Assembly: GCA_014192065.1 (NCBI GenBank)
Contig: BJHH01000001.1
Location: forward strand, 641,320-705,319
Direction of reading: 5' to 3'
Source of the DNA: Gemmatimonadota bacterium
GTDB lineage: Bacteria; Gemmatimonadota; Gemmatimonadetes; Gemmatimonadales; Gemmatimonadaceae
DNA length: 64,000 bases
A model generated the notes under the pieces. The model searched no databases, was not told the DNA's origin, and worked only from the letters and a program-made list of their open reading frames with translations. Shown one piece after another: positions 8,013 through 16,774 of the stretch (positions are counted from its first letter, which is position 1; each line of letters begins with the position of its first letter). The position numbers were made by a program, and so were the translations under genes.

Positions 8013-9644
8013 CTACGACGCCGATGCGCTGGTGTCGAACCCGGTCGCGGTGACTCGGGTGTCGGTCCAGCTGTATCCGGTGGCGACGGTCGTCTGCGCC
8101 GAGAGTCGCCACGATGCCTCCAGCTCCAATCCATTGGCATTCGCCCCAGCGACGTTGAAATAATTCGGCGCGCCCGGTGAGGGTGTCGTTGCGCTGTACT
8201 GGATGACGTCACGAAGCCGCTGCACGTACCCGGTCAGCTTGATGGCAGCCGCTCCACCGGCAGTGGTCAGGTCGAGTCCGAGTTCGGCACTCTGCGATCG
8301 TTCGGGCTTGAGCGCTGCGTTCCCGGTCACATAGCCGGTCGCGAAGTTTTCGAAGAAACTCGGCGCCTTGAAAGCCGTGCCGACTGCCGCCCGCGCACGA
8401 ATCAAGCGATTCGGCGCGTAGGCCACACTGGCACGCTCTGTCATGAAGCGGCCGAACGCGCTGTTCGCGTCGAGGCGCGTGCCGACGGCAAACGAGACGC
8501 GAGTCGTCGCGTCGCCCATCGCCTGTGCGTACCAGCCGGTGTTGTGGCGCGATGCCTCAAAGCCACCGGCATTGGGGCCGTATGCGCTCAAGGAGAGAGA
8601 GCTGCTGCGCTCCCGGTCGCGCGCGACCTCGGCGCCCACCGTCACCGTGGTGTGGCCACCCACTCGCGCGTTCACGCGTAGATCAGCAGACCGGTGCGTG
8701 CGAACGGAGCGCGAGTAGAATCCGAAGAATCCGACTGTGTCGCCGGCGGTGTCCGGCCCGTCGTTCGATCGCGGCAGGAACTCGTGCGACGCTAGTGTGA
8801 CGCGCAGGCCGAGCCGGTCGGTGATGCGCCGGCCCGCGTCCACGCTGAGCGTGAGGCGATGATCGGATTGTTCGGCGTTGCGATCGTTGACGGTCCCATC
8901 GAAATCCGTCGGATACTGGTATGTGCCCGCAGACCATCGGGCGGCGAGGCGCGCGTCGGTCATCGTGTCGGGCGCGATGCGGACGGAGCCACTCAGCACG
9001 TCGTTCACGTAGCGGTTGTTGAATGGCAGTATGCCGTCGGTCGAGTGCCGGGCAGCCGAGAGTGAGCCACCGGCACGCGCAGTGCCACCGGACAGCGAGG
9101 CCGTGGCATGTCTCGATTGCGCTGTGCCGTTCTCAGCTCCGGCGCGGAATGCCAAGGGGCCGCTGCCGTCGTGCGTGAAGATCTGGATGACGCCGGTCAC
9201 GGCGTCGGAGCCGTACAAGACGCTGCCCGGTCCACGCACCACTTCAATACGGTCGATGTTGTCTGTGGTGAAGTTTGCGAGGTCGACCGATCCGCCGGCG
9301 TCGTTCACTGGGACACCGTCCACGAGTACGCGCACGTAGTTGCTGTTTCCGCCACGGAGAAACAACGCGGTCTGCGAGCCGATCGGTCCGCCCGAAACCA
9401 GTGTCGCGCCCGGCACGAGACGCAGCGCGTCCTGCACCCGCGTGATGCCCTGTGCCCGGAGGGCGTCGCCGCTGAGGATCGTCGTGGTCGACGTCGGTGC
9501 GACTGTCGTGATCGCCACTCGAGTTGCCGTGATGACGGCCGGCGTGAGTGTGTCGCGTGGAGAGGCGGTCCTGAGCGGTGACTGCGCACCGATGGCCGTA
9601 CCCACGACGGCGATCGCCAGTCCCGCGGTGCTCCTGAAAAACAT
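8013..9644 (-). CDS. btuB: TonB-dependent vitamin B12 receptor (BtuB-like), C-terminally truncated by TAG
   Basis: Outer-membrane active transporter, probably for cobalamin because a cobalamin riboswitch lies just upstream. A signal peptide ends near AIGAQ. A TonB-box-like DTLTPAVITATR follows, then a plug domain with VQDALRLVPGATLVSGG, LFLRGGNSNYVRVLVDGVPVND and DRIEVVRGPGSVLYGSDAVTGVIQIFT, and barrel strands to residue 543. The frame stops at TAG, but the same frame continues for another 107 codons with obvious barrel sequence. Either the gene is a recent pseudogene, the stop is a sequence error, or it is read through. I expect the truncated form to be non-functional. Confidence 0.88.
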   Translation of the reverse strand: MFFRSTAGLAIAVVGTAIGAQSPLRTASPRDTLTPAVITATRVAITTVAPTSTTTILSGDALRAQGITRVQDALRLVPGATLVSGGPIGSQTALFLRGGNSNYVRVLVDGVPVNDAGGSVDLANFTTDNIDRIEVVRGPGSVLYGSDAVTGVIQIFTHDGSGPLAFRAGAENGTAQSRHATASLSGGTARAGGSLSAARHSTDGILPFNNRYVNDVLSGSVRIAPDTMTDARLAARWSAGTYQYPTDFDGTVNDRNAEQSDHRLTLSVDAGRRITDRLGLRVTLASHEFLPRSNDGPDTAGDTVGFFGFYSRSVRTHRSADLRVNARVGGHTTVTVGAEVARDRERSSSLSLSAYGPNAGGFEASRHNTGWYAQAMGDATTRVSFAVGTRLDANSAFGRFMTERASVAYAPNRLIRARAAVGTAFKAPSFFENFATGYVTGNAALKPERSQSAELGLDLTTAGGAAAIKLTGYVQRLRDVIQYSATTPSPGAPNYFNVAGANANGLELEASWRLSAQTTVATGYSWTDTRVTATGFDTSASAS

Positions 9645-9647
9645 AAA

Positions 9648-9673
9648 GGCTCCTATCTACTGGGAAAGGAGCC
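9648..9673 (-). promoter_or_regulatory. Hairpin that masks the btuB ribosome-binding site
   Basis: On the minus strand GGCTCC, a 14-nt loop and GGAGCC form a stem. Its 3' arm contains the AGGAG sequence directly before the btuB ATG. This is the layout of a translation-controlling expression platform for the riboswitch upstream; which state B12 favours is inference from the family. Confidence 0.6.
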
Positions 9674-9744
9674 GCAACGTCCGGGGGAGTCGCGGGAGAA
9701 TTCCCACGACAGGTCCGGACGCCACCATCCCTCCCCCGAGGAAC

Positions 9745-9940
9745 TGAAAGTGTGGCGCAAGCGTGGGTCGTCTCCTGGCTCCGGGCCGCTCACTCGCCTT
9801 CCCGACACGAACGGTCAGTGGCTTGCTGAGTGAGCGTGGTGTGAGCGCCCGATACAGTGGCGGGGCCGCGCCGGTTTCGAACCGGCTTCCGTGTCCCGCG
9901 CTTGCAATTCGATTGTGCGATGAACCTAATCGGTGCGCGG
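9745..9940 (-). promoter_or_regulatory. Cobalamin riboswitch
   Basis: The minus strand carries the conserved core in order. A GGAAGCCGG...CCGGCGCGG hairpin is followed by CCCCGCCACTGT, then after a variable arm the B12-box-type GAGCCAGGAGACGACCC. The whole lies 100-300 nt upstream of btuB on the same strand. It should switch off the receptor when adenosylcobalamin or a related form is plentiful. Together with the leader hairpins it fills the 438-nt gap between btuB and larE. The outer boundaries are approximate. Confidence 0.88.
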
Positions 9941-10082
9941 CATCGAACGCAAACAGGTCGGTGTGAAGTCGGTGTGGCCGCGCTGTCGGCGGCTACGGTG
10001 CGAGCCGGTGCTCCCCCATACCCTAGGCTGGCGCCGTCGCATAGGTTCCCGTTAGTCGGCGATTTCACGCATCGGAGAGCCC

Positions 10083-10952
10083 TTGACGTCCCGCGAATCG
10101 ACTGCCCCTGAGGGTCCCGCTGTCGAGCGCGAACGCGCGCTGGTGGAATGGCTCGTTGCGCGCGGATCGGTGCTGATCGGCTACAGCGGTGGCGTAGACT
10201 CGGCCTATCTGGCCGCCGTCGCGCTTGATGCGCTTGGGCCCGATCGCACGATCGGCGTCATCGGACGCAGCCCGTCGTACCCGGAGGCGCAGTGGGTGAC
10301 GGCGCGGGAAATCGCCGCGACGATTGGCCTGCCGGTGCGTGAGATTGCGACGCAGGAGATGAACGATCCGCGGTACGCCGCGAATCCATCGAATCGCTGC
10401 TACTTCTGCAAGACGGAACTCTGGTCGCTCCTCGCGCCGCTCGCTCGCGAGCTCGGCTTCAGTACCGTGGCGGATGGCACCAACGCCGACGACCTGCACG
10501 GGCATCGCCCCGGTGCGCGCGCGGCGCGCGAATGGGACGTGGCCTCTCCGCTCGCGGAGGTTGGACTCACCAAGGCGGAGATCCGCTTGCTCTCGGCGCT
10601 GCGCGGACTCCCCACCTGGGACCAGCCGTCGTCGCCCTGCCTGAGTTCGCGCCTGCCGACCGGCACGGCGATCACGCCGCTTCGGCTCGCGAAGGTCGAA
10701 GCGGCCGAACGCGCCGTGCGCTCGCTTGGCGTGTGCGGCGACCTCCGCGTGCGGTATCACGGAGAGACGGCGCGCGTCGAGATGAATGCAGGTGAACTCG
10801 AGGCGTGGCGCACCGGCGATTCCCGGCGTCTCCTGCGCGACCGCGTGGTGGCTGCCGGATTCACGACGGTGGAACTGGACCTCCGCGGATTCCGTTCTGG
10901 AATGACGAACCAGCCTATCGATGCGGGCTCGCTCGACATACTGGAGGCCTGA
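10083..10952 (+). CDS. larE: LarE-family ATP-dependent sulfur transferase (PP-loop)
   Basis: LarE inserts sulfur into pyridinium dicarboxylate during synthesis of the nickel-pincer cofactor of lactate racemase and relatives. The PP-loop SGGVDS (35-40) activates the substrate with ATP. Cysteines lie at 106 and 109 (CYFC) and at 186 (SSPCLSSR, the site of the sacrificial Cys in the best-known LarE). Having all three suggests the iron-sulfur-cluster type that does not consume its own Cys (inference). Length is 289 aa. The TTG start is preceded by GGAGAG. larB and larC are not in this window. It overlaps the next gene by 1 nt. Confidence 0.88.
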   Translation: MTSRESTAPEGPAVERERALVEWLVARGSVLIGYSGGVDSAYLAAVALDALGPDRTIGVIGRSPSYPEAQWVTAREIAATIGLPVREIATQEMNDPRYAANPSNRCYFCKTELWSLLAPLARELGFSTVADGTNADDLHGHRPGARAAREWDVASPLAEVGLTKAEIRLLSALRGLPTWDQPSSPCLSSRLPTGTAITPLRLAKVEAAERAVRSLGVCGDLRVRYHGETARVEMNAGELEAWRTGDSRRLLRDRVVAAGFTTVELDLRGFRSGMTNQPIDAGSLDILEA

Positions 10953-11629
10953 TGTTCGGTTGTATGCGACGGATCGTGGTGCTCGTGGTGTTCGGCCTCC
11001 TCTTGGTGGTGGGCATTGTCGCCTACATCACGCGGAGCCGGTGGGAGCCAGCGGTGCGTGAGAAGCTTGGCATTCGTCCGGTGGCCACGACGACGGCGCC
11101 AGCGTGGGAGCCGGTCACAGCGGCCGGCGTCGCTCGCGTGCGGACGGCGATCGCCACGTTGCGCCGTCCGACCGGTCCGGCGTTCATCAATGTGCAGGTG
11201 GGTGATCTGGTCGCGTTTGCTATCGACTCGGCGTTCCGTGGCACCGTATCGGCGCGAAGAGAGGCCAACGGCGCCGAAGCGCTGGCCGGCGAGAACATGA
11301 TCTCCATTCGGACCATCGTCAACATGAAGGACGTCGGTGGTGACGGAGCGTTTGGACCGCTTGGCAGCCTGCTCGAAGGGGACCAGCGTGTGGAGGTCCG
11401 CGGCCGAATCGAACTCACCGGCCGGGGCAACGGACAGCTGCGCATCGAACGGATGGCGCTGGGCAACCTCGTGCTACCGGCCGCTGCGATCGGACCGTTG
11501 CTGCAGCGCATTGCGCCGCGCAAGGGAACTCCGGGTTCGACCGCCGCGATCGCTTTTGTACTCCCGGCCGCCATCGCCGACATCCGCGTGGCGCCGGGGC
11601 GCATCACGCTCTACCGAGGCACCAGGTGA
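10952..11629 (+). CDS. Hypothetical membrane-anchored protein
   Basis: A 225-residue protein I cannot assign to a family. It has one N-terminal transmembrane segment (IVVLVVFGLLLVVGIVAYI, about residues 9-27) with Arg on both sides. A probably periplasmic domain of about 190 residues follows. The domain alternates short hydrophobic strands (VQVGDLVAFAID; VEVRGRIELTG; ITLYRG), suggesting a beta-rich fold. It is tied to larE by a 1-nt TGATG overlap and to the regulator gene by a 4-nt overlap, so it is translated in the same operon. Confidence 0.8.
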   Translation: MFGCMRRIVVLVVFGLLLVVGIVAYITRSRWEPAVREKLGIRPVATTTAPAWEPVTAAGVARVRTAIATLRRPTGPAFINVQVGDLVAFAIDSAFRGTVSARREANGAEALAGENMISIRTIVNMKDVGGDGAFGPLGSLLEGDQRVEVRGRIELTGRGNGQLRIERMALGNLVLPAAAIGPLLQRIAPRKGTPGSTAAIAFVLPAAIADIRVAPGRITLYRGTR

Positions 11630-12993
11630 GCCGCCGAATCCTGGTCGTCGACGATGATCAGGGGGTCCGCGCGGCGCTCACGCAGCTACTCGACTACGAA
11701 GGCTACGAGACGCGCACGGCAGCCAATGGCACCGAGGCGCTCGCGACGACGGAGCAATGGAAGCCACAGCTGGTCTTCCTCGACGTGAAGATGGCCGGCA
11801 TAGATGGTCTCGAAACGCTCAAGCGCCTTCGCGAGCGCGACCCGGCACAGATCGTCGTGATGATCAGTGGCCATGCGACGATCCAGAATGCGGTCGAGGC
11901 CACGCAGCTTGGCGCCTACGACATCCTCGAGAAGCCGCTCGATACGGATCGCATCCTGGTCACGCTCCGTAACGTGCTGGGCCGGATCGAGCTCGCAGAA
12001 GAAAACGCGCAGCTCCGCCAGCATATCGAGTCGCGTTTCGAGATCGTTGGCCAATCGCCACGTATCCGGGATCTCATTGCCCAGATCGAGCGCGTGGCCG
12101 CGACGCCGGCGCGCGTGTTGATCACCGGCGAGAACGGCACGGGCAAGGAGCTCGTCGCCCGTGCGCTGCACAAGAATTCGCCGCGCGCGCGAAAGCCGTT
12201 TGTCGAAGTGAACTGCGCCGCGATTCCGTCGGAGTTGATCGAGAGCGAACTGTTCGGCCACATGAAGGGATCGTTCACTGGAGCGGTACAGGACCGCACC
12301 GGAAAATTCGAGCAGGCCGACGCGGGGACCCTCTTCCTCGACGAGATCGGCGACATGGCGCTCGCCGCTCAGGCCAAGGTGCTGCGCGTACTGCAGGACG
12401 GTGACGTGACGCGCATCGGCGGTGTGAAGTCGCGCCGCGTGGACGTTCGCGTCATCGCCGCGACGAACAAGCGGCTCGAGGAGGAGATCGGCGGCGGTCG
12501 GTTTCGCGAAGATCTGTTTTACCGACTCAATGTCGTGCCGCTCCACGTGCCGTCCCTGCGCGAGCGGCGCGAAGACATTCCGCTACTGGTGCAACACTTC
12601 ATGGGCCAGTTCGCCAATGAGGGGGCCAGTACGCGCATGGAAATCGCACCCACGGCGCTCGACCGACTCACATCATTTGACTGGCCGGGCAACGTGCGCG
12701 AATTGCGCAACACGGTCGAGCGGCTCGTTATCCTGTCGACCGGACCGGTCGTGACCGTGTCGGACGTGGACCGGTTGGTCGGGGCACGCCACCTCGATGT
12801 CGTCACGACTGGTGTGATCCAGTCGGCCGGCACGTTCGAGGAATTCAAGCGGTCCGCCGAGCGGGTGTTTCTGACGGCCAAGTTGCGCGAGTATGACTGG
12901 AACGTTGCCGAGACCGCGCGGGCGTTGCAGATGCCCCGGTCGAACCTCTATAAGAAGATCGAACGCCATCGCCTCGAGCGGGAGGCCTCATGA
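11626..12993 (+). CDS. Sigma-54-dependent response regulator, NtrC/NtrX type
   Basis: A phosphorylation-controlled activator of sigma-54 promoters, 455 aa. The receiver domain (1-120) has acidic residues near 10 and phospho-acceptor Asp53 in FLDVKMAG. The AAA+ domain has Walker A GENGTGKE (168-175), the sigma-54-contacting loop GSFTGA (215-220, one substitution from GAFTGA) and FLDEIGD (237-243). The C-terminal Fis-type helix-turn-helix ([19 protein letters not shown]) binds DNA. The GTG start overlaps the preceding stop by 4 nt and the end overlaps the next ATG. No sensor kinase is present in the window, so its signal is unknown. Confidence 0.93.
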   Translation: MSRRILVVDDDQGVRAALTQLLDYEGYETRTAANGTEALATTEQWKPQLVFLDVKMAGIDGLETLKRLRERDPAQIVVMISGHATIQNAVEATQLGAYDILEKPLDTDRILVTLRNVLGRIELAEENAQLRQHIESRFEIVGQSPRIRDLIAQIERVAATPARVLITGENGTGKELVARALHKNSPRARKPFVEVNCAAIPSELIESELFGHMKGSFTGAVQDRTGKFEQADAGTLFLDEIGDMALAAQAKVLRVLQDGDVTRIGGVKSRRVDVRVIAATNKRLEEEIGGGRFREDLFYRLNVVPLHVPSLRERREDIPLLVQHFMGQFANEGASTRMEIAPTALDRLTSFDWPGNVRELRNTVERLVILSTGPVVTVSDVDRLVGARHLDVVTTGVIQSAGTFEEFKRSAERVFLTAKLREYDWNVAETARALQMPRSNLYKKIERHRLEREAS

Positions 12994-13433
12994 CTGATCG
13001 AAACTGGGACGCCGAACTGCAGAAGATCGACCGCGCGATGGAGACGGTCTCCGACGAAGCGATGTTTCCAGCCAAGGTCGCGACCTCACCGGAGGCCAAG
13101 TCGGCCGCTGCCACCGCGCAGCGCACGACGTCCACGCTCGGCGTCTTTGCGCGACTCACGCTGGCCGTTGTCCTTGGCATCTCCATGGTGTTCTGGCCGT
13201 ATTCGACTCGCTGCGGTGTTGGGCTCGCCGCGTATCTCGGTGCCGTCGGCACCCTCATCACCGCAGGCGTCTGGAGTGCGATCTGGACTTGGCGGCATCG
13301 TACGGCCAAGGGGCACACGCTCGCGCTATTGTTAATTTTGTGGGGGCTCGTGCTTGGCACGGTCGATGTGTTGCCGCGTACGGGCTATGCCGTTCCAACC
13401 GCCAATCACCCGGTCCACTGGACCTGTTCCTGA
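12990..13433 (+). CDS. Small hypothetical membrane protein
   Basis: A 147-residue protein with an Asp/Glu-rich N-terminal tail of about 45 residues. Three hydrophobic segments follow: LTLAVVLGISMVFWPYS, AAYLGAVGTLITAGVWSAIWT and LALLLILWGLVLGTVDV. This suggests a cytoplasmic head and a small membrane domain. The start overlaps the regulator gene by ATGA, which points to coupled translation. I do not recognise the family. Confidence 0.8.
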   Translation: MTDRNWDAELQKIDRAMETVSDEAMFPAKVATSPEAKSAAATAQRTTSTLGVFARLTLAVVLGISMVFWPYSTRCGVGLAAYLGAVGTLITAGVWSAIWTWRHRTAKGHTLALLLILWGLVLGTVDVLPRTGYAVPTANHPVHWTCS

Positions 13434-13440
13434 GCGTGTC

Positions 13441-14919
13441 ATGAAGACGTGGCAGAATTTCATCGGTGGCGCTTGGGTGCCGCCCGTTGCGGGAAACTAC
13501 CGCGACAACACCAACCCGGCCGACACGCGCGATCTCATTGGGCGATTTCCGCTGTCAGGCGAGGCCGATGTGGAACGTGCGGTGGCCTCGGCGCAGCGCG
13601 GGTTTCAGCAGTGGCGTCGCACGCCGGCCCCCGCCCGCGGCGACGTCTTGCGTCGGGTAGGCGACCTGCTCGTCGCGCGCAAGGAAGAGCTGGCCGAGCT
13701 GATGACGCGCGAGATGGGCAAGCCGCTCGCGGAGACGCGCGGGGACGTGCAGGAGGGCATCGATACGGCCTTCTACGCGGCGACTGAAGGCCGCCGACAC
13801 TTCGGCCACACGGTACCGAGCGAACTCGCGAATAAGTGGGCGATGAGCTACCGCCGCCCGATCGGAGTCGCCGGACTGATCACGCCATTCAATTTTCCGC
13901 TCGCCATCCCGACCTGGAAAGCATTCCCCGCGCTGTTGTGCGGCAACGCCGTGATCTTGAAGCCCGGCGAGGACGTGCCGCATACGGCCACGGTGTTTGT
14001 TGAGATTCTGCTCGAGGCCGGGCTGCCCCCAGACGTCATCCAACTCGTGCACGGTGAGGGCGAGGCGGGCGCGGCGATCGTCAAGCATCCCGACGTGGCG
14101 TTGGTCTCGTTCACCGGCTCGACCGAGACCGGCAGCCAGGTCGGCGAAACCTGCGGCCGCATGCACAAACGCCTATCGCTCGAAATGGGTGGCAAGAACG
14201 CGATGATTATCCTCAACGACGCGGACCTTGAGCTCGCGCTCGAGGGGGCGCTCTGGGGCGCCTTTGGCACCACCGGCCAGCGCTGCACGGCCACCAGCCG
14301 GCTGATCATCCAGGACGGCGTACACGATGAGTTCGTCGCGGCGCTCGTGAAGCGCGCGAGCACGCTCGTACTCGGCGACGGGCGCTCGAAGGGCACCGAT
14401 CTGGGTCCGCTGGTCAACGCCGATGCCCTGAACAAGGTGGATCGCTACGTCGCGATCGGCGGAGCGGAGTGCGACCTCCAGCTCGGCGGAGCCGCGGCCA
14501 AGGGGCAGGGGCTCGAGCACGGATTCTTCTACCAGCCAACGATTTTCACGAATGTGGCGGCGGGTGCGCGCGTCGAACAGGAGGAGATCTTCGGTCCGGT
14601 GCTCTCCGTGGTGAAGGTGAAGGACGTTGCGGAAGCGTTCAGGGTGAACAACGGTGTCCGCTACGGCCTCTCGTCGTCGGTGTACACGCGAGATGTCAAT
14701 GTGGCGTTCCGGGCGCTGACGGAGCTCGACAACGGCATTACGTATATCAACGCCCCAACGATCGGGGCCGAGGCCCATCTCCCGTTTGGTGGCGTCAAGC
14801 AGACGGGCAATGGCCACCGCGAAGGTGGCTGGGAAGTGTTTGAGTTCTACTCCGAAACGAAAGTTGGCTACGTGGATTTCAGTGGCCGGCTGCAGCGTGC
14901 GCAGATCGACAATTATTAA
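13441..14919 (+). CDS. NAD(P)-dependent aldehyde dehydrogenase
   Basis: Oxidises an aldehyde to the acid with NAD(P)+. The 492 residues match the family. Catalytic Cys282 lies in TGQRCTATSR, the general base is Glu248 in LEMGGKNA, Asn151 in TPFNFP helps form the oxyanion hole, Lys174 is in VILKPGE, and the cofactor loop is FTGSTETG. The C-terminal HLPFGGVKQTGNGHREGG is normal. I cannot fix the substrate; semialdehyde dehydrogenases are the nearest relatives by eye. I chose this ATG over the upstream open frame because KTWQNFIGGAWV is the standard N-terminus. It lies 7 nt after the previous gene. Confidence 0.92.
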   Translation: MKTWQNFIGGAWVPPVAGNYRDNTNPADTRDLIGRFPLSGEADVERAVASAQRGFQQWRRTPAPARGDVLRRVGDLLVARKEELAELMTREMGKPLAETRGDVQEGIDTAFYAATEGRRHFGHTVPSELANKWAMSYRRPIGVAGLITPFNFPLAIPTWKAFPALLCGNAVILKPGEDVPHTATVFVEILLEAGLPPDVIQLVHGEGEAGAAIVKHPDVALVSFTGSTETGSQVGETCGRMHKRLSLEMGGKNAMIILNDADLELALEGALWGAFGTTGQRCTATSRLIIQDGVHDEFVAALVKRASTLVLGDGRSKGTDLGPLVNADALNKVDRYVAIGGAECDLQLGGAAAKGQGLEHGFFYQPTIFTNVAAGARVEQEEIFGPVLSVVKVKDVAEAFRVNNGVRYGLSSSVYTRDVNVAFRALTELDNGITYINAPTIGAEAHLPFGGVKQTGNGHREGGWEVFEFYSETKVGYVDFSGRLQRAQIDNY

Positions 14920-14984
14920 GGGCGTGTGCGTTTCGACGGCGACGATGTGTGCCGTGCTGTCCCACGGAGAGCAAGTGAGAGCGT

Positions 14985-15791
14985 GTGACCACTGACCAAC
15001 CGATGGGCGAACAGGGTGGTGAACCGTCCGAGTCCCCGCCACCAGACGATGTGGCAGCTTTCGTCGCGCCACCCCGGAAGCACGGAGGGCGGCGGATGGC
15101 CCGCCGCATGGCAGGCGGACTGCTCGAGTGGGCCAAGTCGGTGTCGCTCGCCCTGCTGCTCTTCCTCGTGATGCGGGCGTTTCTCGTTGAGGCGTTCAAG
15201 ATCCCCAGTGGGTCCATGGAAGGGACCTTGCTCGTCGGCGACTTCCTGCTCGTGAACAAGCTCGTCTACGGGGCGGAAGTACCGTTCACGGGCAAGCGAC
15301 TCCCGGCGTACCGCCACCCGCAGAACGGCGACATCCTCGTCTTTCAGTGGCCGGCGGATCCGACCAAGAATTTCGTGAAGCGTCTCGTCGGCGTGCCTGG
15401 CGACACGATCTCGATGACCGACGGCGTGCTCACGCGCAATGGCGCACGGCAGGAAGAGCGGTACACCCGGCACCTGGAGCCAAACTACGATCCGGTCGGG
15501 GATGAATTTCATTGGCAGCGCGGGTTTTTGGTGCCGCAGGCAGGGGCGGCGCGAACGTATCATCCCTCGAGGAACAACTGGGGGCCGCTCATCGTGCCGC
15601 AGCAACACTACTTCGTGCTTGGCGACAACCGCGATAACTCGCTCGACAGCCGTTACTGGGGCTTCGTGCCGGATTCGATGGTGCGCGGCCGGCCCCTCTT
15701 CGTCTATTACAGCTACGTGCCGGACAGCACCGATTCGCTGGACTGGCTGACGCATGTGCGCTGGAAGCGACTCTTTGCCCGGCCCGAGTAG
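14985..15791 (+). CDS. lepB: Signal peptidase I
   Basis: Membrane serine protease that removes signal peptides from exported proteins. The hydrophobic anchor (VSLALLLFLVMRAFLVEAF, about 53-71) leads to the nucleophile Ser77 in IPSGSMEGTL. The general base is Lys132 in VKRLVGVPGD, and the conserved GDNRDNSLDSRYWG sits near the C-terminus. Length is 268 aa. The GTG start gives a long Pro/Ser-rich cytoplasmic tail; an ATG six codons later is possible. It fits a window rich in secreted proteins. Confidence 0.95.
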   Translation: MTTDQPMGEQGGEPSESPPPDDVAAFVAPPRKHGGRRMARRMAGGLLEWAKSVSLALLLFLVMRAFLVEAFKIPSGSMEGTLLVGDFLLVNKLVYGAEVPFTGKRLPAYRHPQNGDILVFQWPADPTKNFVKRLVGVPGDTISMTDGVLTRNGARQEERYTRHLEPNYDPVGDEFHWQRGFLVPQAGAARTYHPSRNNWGPLIVPQQHYFVLGDNRDNSLDSRYWGFVPDSMVRGRPLFVYYSYVPDSTDSLDWLTHVRWKRLFARPE

Positions 15792-15892
15792 CCGCGCCGA
15801 GAGCAGCCCTCAACTACGACCTTTCGCCGCACCACTCCGCGCCGCACATTCTTAAACGTCCTCCCCACCTTCGTCCGGGCTCCACGACCTCC

Positions 15893-16750
15893 ATGGCTGT
15901 CACGCCACACCGGCGGCATGCGTTCGAGCCGGGCTCGCTCGACCAGTATCTGCGTGACATCAGCATCTATCCGCTGATCAATCGTGTGCAGGAAGTCGAA
16001 CTGGCGCTGCGCATCCGGGAGAACGACCAGGAGGCCCTCGACACGCTCGTGCGCTCCAATCTGCGCTTCGTCGTGTCGGTGGCGAAGAAGTACCAGAATC
16101 AGGGTGTGTCGCTCAGCGACCTGATCAATGAGGGCAACCTCGGCCTGATTCGCGCGGCGCACAAATTTGACGAGACGAGGGGGATCAAGTTCATCTCCTA
16201 CGCCGTCTGGTGGATCCGCCAAGCGATTCTGCAGGCGCTCGCCGAGCAAAGCCGCATCGTCCGGGTTCCGCTCAACCGCGCGGGTACACTGCACCGGATC
16301 GGCAAGCGCGCGAGTGCGCTGCTGCAGGAGCTGGGGCGTGAGGCCACACACGCGGAGATCGCCGAAGGAATGGAGATTACTGAGGAAGAAGTCGCGAAGA
16401 CGATGTCGATCTCGCAGACCCACCTCTCGCTCGACGCGCCGATGAACGCGGGCGAGGACAATCGCCTGCTCGACTACCTTCCCGACCTGAACCACCTCAC
16501 GCCCGACGAGGAGGTGTTCAGTAAGGCCCTTACGCAGTCCATCCACGAAGCGCTCGGCGGACTCAAGGAGCGCGAGGCCAAGATTCTGCGGCTCTATTTC
16601 GGACTCGACGCGGAGGAGCCGATGACGCTCGAGGAGATCGGCGCGGCGCTCAACATTACGCGCGAGCGCGTGCGCCAGATCAAGGAAAAGGCGCTCTCGC
16701 GCCTCCGTCACCTCTCGGGTGCCCGCGCGCTCGAGTCCTACCTTGGCTGA
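15893..16750 (+). CDS. rpoD: Primary-type sigma-70 factor, short form
   Basis: Directs RNA polymerase to promoters. At 285 aa it lacks region 1.1, like the short primary sigma of several Gram-negative phyla. Region 1.2 starts at SLDQYLRDISIYPLI, and region 2 reads LVRSNLRFVVSVAKKYQN...LINEGNLGLIRAAHKFDE...FISYAVWWIRQAI. Region 4 has EIGAALNITRERVRQIKEKALSRLR. Complete regions 2.3-2.4 and 4.2 argue for a housekeeping or group 2 factor; a second copy elsewhere in the genome cannot be excluded. Confidence 0.9.
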   Translation: MAVTPHRRHAFEPGSLDQYLRDISIYPLINRVQEVELALRIRENDQEALDTLVRSNLRFVVSVAKKYQNQGVSLSDLINEGNLGLIRAAHKFDETRGIKFISYAVWWIRQAILQALAEQSRIVRVPLNRAGTLHRIGKRASALLQELGREATHAEIAEGMEITEEEVAKTMSISQTHLSLDAPMNAGEDNRLLDYLPDLNHLTPDEEVFSKALTQSIHEALGGLKEREAKILRLYFGLDAEEPMTLEEIGAALNITRERVRQIKEKALSRLRHLSGARALESYLG

Positions 16751-16774
16751 CCCCGGCCGCATCCCGAGACTCCG

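Noticed and set aside
8013..8015. TAG decoded as pyrrolysine or another amino acid
   Set aside because: Other genes in the window use TAG as a normal stop (for example the amidase, imuA, imuB and the YlbF-family gene), and nothing suggests recoding signals; a mutation or sequence error is simpler.
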